Part shown: in pieces, positions 19,776-26,155 of the stretch
Numbering within the stretch: the first letter of the stretch is position 1
How the letters are laid out: the number at the start of each line of letters is the position of its first letter
Notes under the pieces: model-generated
Databases searched by the model: none
Seen by the model: only the letters and a program-made list of their open reading frames with translations
Told to the model about the DNA's origin: nothing
Source: an uncultured Gammaproteobacteria bacterium
Lineage (GTDB): Bacteria > Pseudomonadota > Gammaproteobacteria > HK1
NCBI GenBank assembly: GCA_958295835.1
Contig: OY282378.1
Span: 186,001 to 250,000, forward strand
Length of the DNA stretch: 64,000 nt
Direction: 5' to 3'
Position numbers and translations under genes: made by a program

Positions 19776-20021
19776 GTTCGCACCGGCGGCATGGGTCGCT
19801 ATGGTGTTCGAGCCTGCCCGCGGCCTTCGCCGCGGGTATTGCGCGATGATCGGGCGCGAATGCCTGCGACTCGACACGACGCCCCCGGCTCCTTCCGGTT
19901 GAAATCCCTTGCGGCACGTCGAAGAAATTCACGGACCGGCGCCCGGTTCCGGCATCGCGGGGCTGCGGGAGAAGTGGATTCAGGGGAGAATCATGAGGGG
20001 TGCGGGACGAACGTCTCCACG

Positions 20022-22118
20022 ATGCCGCGCCCACTCCATGCCACCCCGCTCGCGTTTCTCCTTGGCGCCGGGCTGCTGGCGGCCGGCGGCCCGCCCGGTT
20101 TGCACGCACAGATGGAAACGGTGGGGAAGTCCTCGGACTCGCCCCTCGAGCTGATTGCACCGGGACGAACCCTCACCGTCATCGTTCCAAGCCATGACGC
20201 GGAGGTCCACCACGCCGGCGGCGTCCTCGCCGACTCGTCGCAGTTCCATCGCGACCTGATCCGCCGCTTCGCCGAGCAGCACTATCTCGATGTCGACTGG
20301 GTGCGGGTGGAGCGCTGGGACGCACTCATTCGCTCTCTGGTCGCCGGCAAGGGCGACCTCGTCGCGGCCGACGTCACCGTCACCGAGCCGCGCAAAAGGA
20401 TGGTCGCCTTTACCGTCCCCGCCCATCGGACCCGCGAGCACATCGTGGTGCGCAAGGGCGACCGGGTCGAATCCTTCGATGATCTGGCAGGGCGCGAGAT
20501 AGCGCTCCAGGAGCGGTCCTCGTTCTGGCATCTCGTGCAGAGCGCGCGTCGCAACCATCCGGACATCAGTGTCCGCCTCGTGCCCGAGAACACGCCTGCG
20601 GAGAAACTGCTGGCGGACGTCACCGCAGGCCGGCTCGACGTGGCGGTGGCCAATGTCGGCGACGGCGAGACGCTCGAGGACGATTGGCCCGACCTGCGAA
20701 CCGTCTCCCAGCCGTTCAGCAGCGACGCGGTGGCGTGGGCGGTCAACGCGCGGGCGCCGAATCTGCTCGAAGCGCTCAACCGGTTTCTCTCGATCGAACG
20801 TCTCACGACCCTGGTGAACGGCGAGCGATACGGCGATCTGCCCGAAATCAAGCGCCACGGCGTGCTGCGCGTCATCACCCGAAACAGTGCCGCAACCTTC
20901 TTCTTGTGGCGCGGCGAACAGATGGGGTTCGAGTACGAGCTGCTGCGCGAGTTCGCGAAGCGCCACGGCCTGCACGTCGAGGTGGTGATCGCGCCGCAAC
21001 ACGCATCGCTGTTCGAGATGCTGGAACGAGGCGCCGGCGACGTTGCTTCGGCATCGTTGCCTGTCGACATGGCGCTGGGCGTGCCGGGGGTGGCGATGAC
21101 GCGCCCGTTCAACTACGTCCATGACTACCTGGTGGCCCGGCGCGACGACCACTCGATGCTCGGAATCGAGGCCCTCTCGGGGCGTGCGGTGACGGTGCGC
21201 CGGAGCAGCGCCCACTGGGACACTCTCGAACGGCTCCGTGACGCCGGCCTGAAGCTCGATATCCGTGCCGCGCCGGAGGATGCGGAGACCGAGACGTTGA
21301 TCGCGGCGGTGGCACAGGGGCGTGTGGACCTCACCATGGCCGCGAGCCACGTGCTCGACATCGAGCTCGGCTACCGCACCGATGTACGCAAGGCGTTCAC
21401 GTTGCGCGGGCCGGTCGCGCTCGGATGGGCGGTGCGCGCCGGCAACACGGAGCTGCTCGCGGCCCTGGACGCCTTTCTCGCCAGGGAATACCGCGGACTC
21501 TTCTTCAACGTCGTCTACCAGAAGTACTTCGAGAATCCGGTTTGGATGCGGCGCCATCGCGAGGGCCGCGTCGACCACGAATACGCCGACGGACTTTCAC
21601 CCTACGATGCCATCGTCCAGCGTGAAGCAGCGGAGTACGGCTTCGACTGGCCGCTCATCGTCGCCCAGATGTACCAGGAGAGCCGCTTCGATCGAAAAGC
21701 CAAGTCTCGCGCGGGCGCGATCGGATTGATGCAGATGATGCCCCGCACCGCCCGGGAGTTCGACGTCGAGGATCCGCACGATCCGGAGGAGGCGATTCGA
21801 GGCGGCGTTGCCTACCTCGCGTGGCTGCACTCCCGGTTCGAGCCGGAGCTCGCCGTCAAGGATCGGATCTGGTTCGCACTGGCCGCGTACAACGCCGGGT
21901 TCGGGCACGTCAGCGATGCGCGCCGGCTCGCGAGCGAGCTGGGCCTCGACCCCGGCCGCTGGTTCGACAACGTCGAGGAGGCGATGCTGCTGCTGTCGAA
22001 GCGTGCCTACTACCGGCAGGCCACCTTCGGCTACGTGCGTGGACATGAAGTCGTCAAGTACGTGCGCGAGATCCGCGAGCGATACCGGTCGTACCTGCAA
22101 ACGACCAGCGTCCGATGA
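20022..22118 (+). CDS. MltF-like lytic transglycosylase with two periplasmic-binding-protein domains
   Basis: A 698-residue exported protein: signal peptide (MPRPLHATPLAFLLGAGLLA), a first extracellular-solute-binding (family 3) domain at about 45-280, a second at about 290-525, and a C-terminal goose-lysozyme/SLT domain at about 535-680. The SLT core is QMYQESRFDRKAKS with catalytic Glu553, then 'GAIGLMQMMPRTA' and 'ALAAYNAGFGHV'. E. coli MltF has just one binding domain before its SLT domain, so this protein carries an extra copy. No lipobox cysteine is visible, so it is probably soluble or signal-anchored. It would cleave peptidoglycan, perhaps controlled by a ligand. A possible 52-residue gene overlaps its stop codon. 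Confidence 0.85.
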   Translation: MPRPLHATPLAFLLGAGLLAAGGPPGLHAQMETVGKSSDSPLELIAPGRTLTVIVPSHDAEVHHAGGVLADSSQFHRDLIRRFAEQHYLDVDWVRVERWDALIRSLVAGKGDLVAADVTVTEPRKRMVAFTVPAHRTREHIVVRKGDRVESFDDLAGREIALQERSSFWHLVQSARRNHPDISVRLVPENTPAEKLLADVTAGRLDVAVANVGDGETLEDDWPDLRTVSQPFSSDAVAWAVNARAPNLLEALNRFLSIERLTTLVNGERYGDLPEIKRHGVLRVITRNSAATFFLWRGEQMGFEYELLREFAKRHGLHVEVVIAPQHASLFEMLERGAGDVASASLPVDMALGVPGVAMTRPFNYVHDYLVARRDDHSMLGIEALSGRAVTVRRSSAHWDTLERLRDAGLKLDIRAAPEDAETETLIAAVAQGRVDLTMAASHVLDIELGYRTDVRKAFTLRGPVALGWAVRAGNTELLAALDAFLAREYRGLFFNVVYQKYFENPVWMRRHREGRVDHEYADGLSPYDAIVQREAAEYGFDWPLIVAQMYQESRFDRKAKSRAGAIGLMQMMPRTAREFDVEDPHDPEEAIRGGVAYLAWLHSRFEPELAVKDRIWFALAAYNAGFGHVSDARRLASELGLDPGRWFDNVEEAMLLLSKRAYYRQATFGYVRGHEVVKYVREIRERYRSYLQTTSVR

Positions 22119-22273
22119 GCGGGCAGAACTACCCGGAAGTCCGCGAGCCTCGGATGGGCGACGCCCTGCCATCGCAAGGCGAAGAGTCCCGGGAAAGTCC
22201 TGCGTGGCCCCCGGACGGCCCGATCACCCCTTACCACGCCGGCCACGGGCCGGGATCGAGGGAAGACCGATGA
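22115..22273 (+). CDS. Possible small translationally coupled ORF, 52 residues
   Basis: An ATG at 22115 overlaps the MltF-like stop (ATGA). The frame ends in TGA at 22271-22273, overlapping the ATG of the rhodanese gene, again as ATGA. The predicted peptide starts MSGQNYPEVREPRMGDALPS and is hydrophilic and proline-rich with no cysteine or membrane segment; I recognise no family. The double ATGA overlap fills the gap between its neighbours exactly and is the only argument for it. It may equally be chance in GC-rich DNA. Confidence 0.35.
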   Translation: MSGQNYPEVREPRMGDALPSQGEESRESPAWPPDGPITPYHAGHGPGSREDR

Positions 22274-24054
22274 AGACGGTGACCGCAGGCGAGCTGAGGC
22301 GGATGATCCTCGACGATCGGGAGCTTGCGCTGCTCGATACGCGCGAGGAGCGGCGCTTCGCCGAATCGCACATCTTCTACGCGAGCTGCTGCGCTCTTTC
22401 GAGGCTCGAACGGCTGGCCCCACTCCTCGTTCCACGCCGCGGCGCACGGGTCGTCACCTGCGACGCGGGGGCGGGCGAGGCGGCGCGGGCCGCGGCGAGG
22501 CTCGATCGACTCGGCTATACCGATGTCTCGGTGCTGGAAGGCGGCATCGCCGCCTGGGCCGCGGCCGGCTACGTCCTCTTCAGCGGCGTCAACGTCCCGA
22601 GCAAGGCATTCGGCGAGGTGGTCGAGCACGCCTTCGGCACCCCGTCGGTTTCCGCCGAAGAGCTTCGGGCGATGCTCGACGCGGGCGAGGATCCGGTCAT
22701 CCTCGACAGCCGCCCCTCCCCCGAGTTCACCAACTTCAGCATCCCCGGCGGGCGCTGCTGTCCCGGCGCCGAGCTTGCGTACCGCGTGCACGATGCCGCG
22801 CCGTCGCCGGAGACGACGGTGGTCGTGAATTGCGCGGGCCGCACCCGGAGCATCATCGGCGCGCAGTCGATCATCAACGCCGGCGTGCCCAACCGGGTGG
22901 TGGCGTTGCGCAACGGCACCATGGCGTGGCATCTCGCGGGGTTCGATCTCGCCAAGGGCGCGACGGAGCACGCCGCGAGGCCGTCGGCAGCCGGGGCCGC
23001 GAAGGCCAAGGCCGCGGCGGCGCGGGTCGCGGAACGCTTCGGGGTGCGCGGTATCGATCGCGCCACGCTGGACCGCTGGCGCGCAGAGTCCGAAGTGCGC
23101 TCGCTCTTCGTGTTCGACGTCCGCACCCGCGAAGAGTACGAGGCCGGGCATCTGCCCGACGCGCGCTGGGTCGCAGGCGGGCAGCTCGTGCAGGCGACGG
23201 ACCGGCACGCCGGGACCCTGCGCTCGCGCATCGTTCTGGTGGATGACGACGGAGTGCGGGCAACGATGACCGCCTCCTGGCTGGTGCAGATGGGCTGGCG
23301 CGACGCGGTGGTGCTCGAAGGGGGGATCGAGGGTCATGCGCTCGACACGGGGATGCCCGCGCCGCCGGTGCTCGGGATGGACGAGGCGTGCATGGAGAGT
23401 GTCGCCTCCGCCGCGCTCGCGGCGGCGACCCGCATCGCGGGCGGCGCGACAATCACCGGCATCGCCCCCGATGCGCTCGCGGCGGCGCTCGATCGCAACG
23501 AAGCGGACGTCGTGGACGTCTCGCTGAGCCGCGCCTACCGGGCCGGGCACATTCCCGGGGCCTGCCACGCGGTACGGGCGAGACTCGGCCGGGCGCTCGA
23601 CGGCCGGTCTGATCCGGGTATCCATGGACAGGTGGGTAATGGGATTGGCCGGGCATTCGACGACCGGTCTGATCCGGGTGTCCGCGGACAGGCGGGTAAT
23701 GGGCTCGCCCGGGCACTCGGCGGCCGGCACTCCGGGCGGATGCTGGTGTTCACCTCCGGCGGCGGCACGCTGGCCCGCCTCGCCGCCGCGGAAGCCGCGG
23801 CATATGTCGATACCCCGGTGCGGGCGCTCGAAGGCGGCAACGCGGCGTGGGCCGCGGCGGGGTATCCGCTGACCGCCGCCGAACCGCGTTACCTCGACGA
23901 CCCCGACGACGTCCTCGTCCCCATCCACGAGGCCGAGGGAGGCATGGAGAAGGCGATGAACGACTACCTCGACTGGGAGATCGCGCTGCCCGGCGAAGTG
24001 GCCCGCGACGGCACCGCGGCCTGGCTGCGCACGGCGCGGGGAGGCCCACGGTGA
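22270..24054 (+). CDS. Four-domain rhodanese-like protein
   Basis: A 594-residue cytoplasmic protein made of four rhodanese repeats (about 1-102, 125-228, 262-362 and 395-535). Domain 1 has cysteine 64 in VVTCDAGAGEA and domain 2 has Cys188 in VVNCAGRTRS, a normal persulfide-forming loop. Domain 3 has aspartates (325-327) and domain 4 has Ser496 at that place, so the last two are probably not catalytic. Domain 4 carries a 40-residue insertion from a 60-bp tandem repeat (23587-23706). The last 60 residues ('EAEGGMEKAMNDYLDWEIAL') form a tail seen in other rhodaneses. It likely moves sulfur from thiosulfate or persulfides. Its stop codon overlaps the next start as GTGA. Confidence 0.85.
   Translation: MKTVTAGELRRMILDDRELALLDTREERRFAESHIFYASCCALSRLERLAPLLVPRRGARVVTCDAGAGEAARAAARLDRLGYTDVSVLEGGIAAWAAAGYVLFSGVNVPSKAFGEVVEHAFGTPSVSAEELRAMLDAGEDPVILDSRPSPEFTNFSIPGGRCCPGAELAYRVHDAAPSPETTVVVNCAGRTRSIIGAQSIINAGVPNRVVALRNGTMAWHLAGFDLAKGATEHAARPSAAGAAKAKAAAARVAERFGVRGIDRATLDRWRAESEVRSLFVFDVRTREEYEAGHLPDARWVAGGQLVQATDRHAGTLRSRIVLVDDDGVRATMTASWLVQMGWRDAVVLEGGIEGHALDTGMPAPPVLGMDEACMESVASAALAAATRIAGGATITGIAPDALAAALDRNEADVVDVSLSRAYRAGHIPGACHAVRARLGRALDGRSDPGIHGQVGNGIGRAFDDRSDPGVRGQAGNGLARALGGRHSGRMLVFTSGGGTLARLAAAEAAAYVDTPVRALEGGNAAWAAAGYPLTAAEPRYLDDPDDVLVPIHEAEGGMEKAMNDYLDWEIALPGEVARDGTAAWLRTARGGPR
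23587..23726 (+). repeat. In-frame 60-bp tandem repeat inside the rhodanese gene, 2.3 copies
   Basis: Units lie at 23587-23646 and 23647-23706, with a partial third from 23707. Each full unit encodes about 20 residues such as GRALDGRSDPGIHGQVGNGI. They interrupt the fourth rhodanese domain just before its active-site strand and keep the frame open. Confidence 0.92.
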
Positions 24055-24196
24055 GCCACCGGCCCGAAATCCGCGACGCGGTCGGGAAGCTCTGCGAAGT
24101 CGCCCGCGACGGCACCGCGGCCTGGCTGCGCATGGCGCGGGGAGGCCCACGGTGAGGCACTGGCCCGAAATCCGCGACGCGGTCGAGAGGCTCTGC
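23995..24196 (+). repeat. 101-bp tandem duplication across a gene junction
   Basis: Copy 1 is 23995-24095 and copy 2 is 24096-24196, differing at a handful of bases. Each copy holds the end of the rhodanese gene, the GTGA stop-start overlap and the first 15 or so codons of the acyl-CoA dehydrogenase gene. Confidence 0.93.
24051..24155 (+). CDS. 34-residue mini-ORF created by the junction duplication
   Basis: The GTG at 24051 overlaps the rhodanese stop (GTGA). It opens a frame that first reads as the dehydrogenase N-terminus (MSHRPEIRDAVGKLCE), then passes into the copied rhodanese tail (VARDGTAAWLRMARGGPR). It stops at 24153-24155, overlapping the dehydrogenase GTG in a second GTGA. It is preceded by GGGGAGG. 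It may be translated merely as a link that keeps ribosomes coupled. A function for the peptide is not implied. Confidence 0.45.
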   Translation: MSHRPEIRDAVGKLCEVARDGTAAWLRMARGGPR

Positions 24197-25303
24197 GAAC
24201 GCTTCCCCGGCCAGTACTGGCGCGCGCTCGACCGCGAGCGGGCCTACCCGACGGAGTTCGTGCAGGCGCTCACCGATGCGGGGTATCTCTCCATCCTCAT
24301 CCCCGAGGAATACGGCGGCAGCGGGCTGCCCCTCTCCGCCGCCGCGGCGGTGCTCGAAGAAATCCACCGGGCGGGCTGCAACGGCGCCGCCTGCCACGCC
24401 CAGATGTACACGATGGGCACGGTGCTCCGTCACGGCAGCCCGGAGCAGAAACGGCGCTACCTGCCCGGGATCGCATCCGGCGCGCTGCGGTTGCAGGCGT
24501 TCGGGGTGACCGAGCCGACGAGCGGCAGCAATACGCTGGCCCTGCGCACCACCGCGGTGAAGAAGGGGAACTCGCACTACGTGGTCAACGGCCAGAAGGT
24601 GTGGACCTCGCGCGCCGAGCACTCCGACCTCATGCTCCTGCTCGCGCGGACCACCCCGGCCGGCGAGGTGAAGAAGCGGACCGAGGGCCTCTCGGTCTTT
24701 CTCCTCGACATGCGCGAGGCGAAGGGCAGGGGCCTGGAGATCCGCCCGATCCGCACCATGATCAACCACTCGACCACCGAGGTCTTCTTCGACGATGTGG
24801 AGATCCCCGCCGACAGCCTCATAGGAGAGGAGGGCCGAGGTTTCCGCTACATCCTCGACGGGATGAACGCCGAGCGCGTGCTGATCGCCGCCGAGTGCAT
24901 CGGGGACGCCCGGTGGTTCATACGCAAGGCGAGCGACTACGCGAGGGAGCGCAACGTCTTCGGCCGCCCCATCGGCCGCAACCAGGGGATCCAGTTCCCG
25001 ATCGCCGAGGCGTACGCCGCCACCGAGGCGGCCGCCCTGATGTGCGGGCGCGCCGCGGAGCTGTTCGAGGCGGGCGAGCCCTGCGGCGCGGAGGCGAACA
25101 TGGCGAAGCTGCTCGCATCGGAGGCATCGTGGCGGGCGGCGGACACGTGCATGCAGACCCACGGCGGCTTCGCCTTCGCCGAGGAGTACGACGTCGAGCG
25201 CAAGTTCCGCGAGACGAGGCTCTATCGAATCGCTCCGATCTCCAACAACCTCGTGCTGAGCTACCTCGCCGAGCACGTGCTCGGGCTCCCGCGCTCGTAC
25301 TGA
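24152..25303 (+). CDS. Acyl-CoA dehydrogenase family protein
   Basis: A 383-residue flavoprotein of the acyl-CoA dehydrogenase fold: alpha N-domain (about 1-115), beta domain with 'LQAFGVTEPTSGSNT' and 'VNGQKVWTSRAEHSD' (115-215), and C-terminal four-helix domain with 'QTHGGFAFAEEYDVERKFRETR' (225-383). Where most members have the catalytic base in 'IYEGTSE', this one reads LYRIAPISNN, with no glutamate. It may use a base elsewhere or do different chemistry. The start is GTG (24152) after GGGGAGG. The overlap with the upstream reading frame suggests translational coupling to the rhodanese gene. Substrate unknown. Confidence 0.87.
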   Translation: MRHWPEIRDAVERLCERFPGQYWRALDRERAYPTEFVQALTDAGYLSILIPEEYGGSGLPLSAAAAVLEEIHRAGCNGAACHAQMYTMGTVLRHGSPEQKRRYLPGIASGALRLQAFGVTEPTSGSNTLALRTTAVKKGNSHYVVNGQKVWTSRAEHSDLMLLLARTTPAGEVKKRTEGLSVFLLDMREAKGRGLEIRPIRTMINHSTTEVFFDDVEIPADSLIGEEGRGFRYILDGMNAERVLIAAECIGDARWFIRKASDYARERNVFGRPIGRNQGIQFPIAEAYAATEAAALMCGRAAELFEAGEPCGAEANMAKLLASEASWRAADTCMQTHGGFAFAEEYDVERKFRETRLYRIAPISNNLVLSYLAEHVLGLPRSY

Positions 25304-25524
25304 GCGCCGGCCGGCGGGCGCATCGCGGCAAATTCCTGCAACCATTCGGGCGATCCGCCTGTTCCATAAGTCCCGGCACTCCCTCACCGTGGACTCCCGA
25401 TAGCGAATCGGCGCGCCGCCGCGACGATTCGTCCGAATACGGCCATCGGCTGAGTGTGGGTGTCGGACAAAGGTACGGAAAGAGTACTCGCAACATGTCG
25501 CGTTGCGCGGCAGAGTGTGGTTAC

Positions 25525-25797
25525 ATGAAGTTCAGGCACATCGGGCTACGGAGACTCTACGAACGAGACGGCGCCCGGCGGCTGAACCCCGACCATGTCG
25601 AGCGCATTCGGCGTGTGCTGCACGCACTTGAGCCGGCGCGCGAACCGGGGGACATGGACCGGCCCGGCTATCGGCTGCATCCGTTGCGAGGCGACCGGCG
25701 CGATCAATGGAGCGTGCGCATCTCCGGAAACTGGCGGATCGTCTTTCGCTTCGTCGATGGCGAGGCGGTGGACGTGGACCTGATCGATTACCACTAG
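25525..25797 (+). CDS. higB: HigB-family mRNA interferase toxin
   Basis: A 90-residue RelE/HigB-type ribonuclease toxin that would cut mRNA on the ribosome. The pattern fits the 'proteic killer' family: MKFRHIGLRRLYERDGARRL at the start, 'MDRPGYRLHPLRGDRRDQWSV' in the middle, then 'ISGNWRIVFRFVDGEAVDVDLIDYH' to the end. It lies 12 bp before a HigA antitoxin, in the toxin-first order of higBA. Antitoxin autoregulation is usual, so the 220-bp region upstream (25304-25524) probably contains the promoter and operator; I could not single out a convincing site. Confidence 0.92.
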   Translation: MKFRHIGLRRLYERDGARRLNPDHVERIRRVLHALEPAREPGDMDRPGYRLHPLRGDRRDQWSVRISGNWRIVFRFVDGEAVDVDLIDYH

Positions 25798-25809
25798 AGG
25801 ACACGCACC

Positions 25810-26067
25810 ATGCCCATGTTCAATCCTCCGCATCCCGGCGAGACGCTCATCGACAGTCTGGATGCGGTCGGCTGGACGATAACGGAAGCTGCCGCCCGTC
25901 TCGGCGTCACGCGCAATACGCTCTCGCGGCTGCTGCACGGACATATCGGCATTTCGCCCAGAATGGCGTTGGCGCTGGAGCGTATCGGTTGGAGCAACGC
26001 CGAGTATTGGATGCGCCTGCAAGCGTCTTACGATCTGGCGCAGGAGCGGCGAAGGCAGGCAGCGTGA
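25810..26067 (+). CDS. higA: HigA-family antitoxin
   Basis: An 85-residue HTH (XRE) antitoxin. 'NPPHPGETLIDSLDAVGWTITEAAARLGVTRNTLSRLLHG' is the standard HigA N-terminus with the helix-turn-helix at about 24-45. 'ISPRMALALERIGWSNAEYWMRLQASYDL' is the family's second half. It neutralises HigB by complex formation and should repress the higBA promoter. It is full length, so the module looks intact. Confidence 0.94.
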   Translation: MPMFNPPHPGETLIDSLDAVGWTITEAAARLGVTRNTLSRLLHGHIGISPRMALALERIGWSNAEYWMRLQASYDLAQERRRQAA

Positions 26068-26155
26068 TGCGTCCCCGGTTCGGTGCATGAATGCACGCCG
26101 GCGGCCACCGGTCGCCCCCCGTCGCCCGAACATGCAACACCCGCGGGGAAAACTC

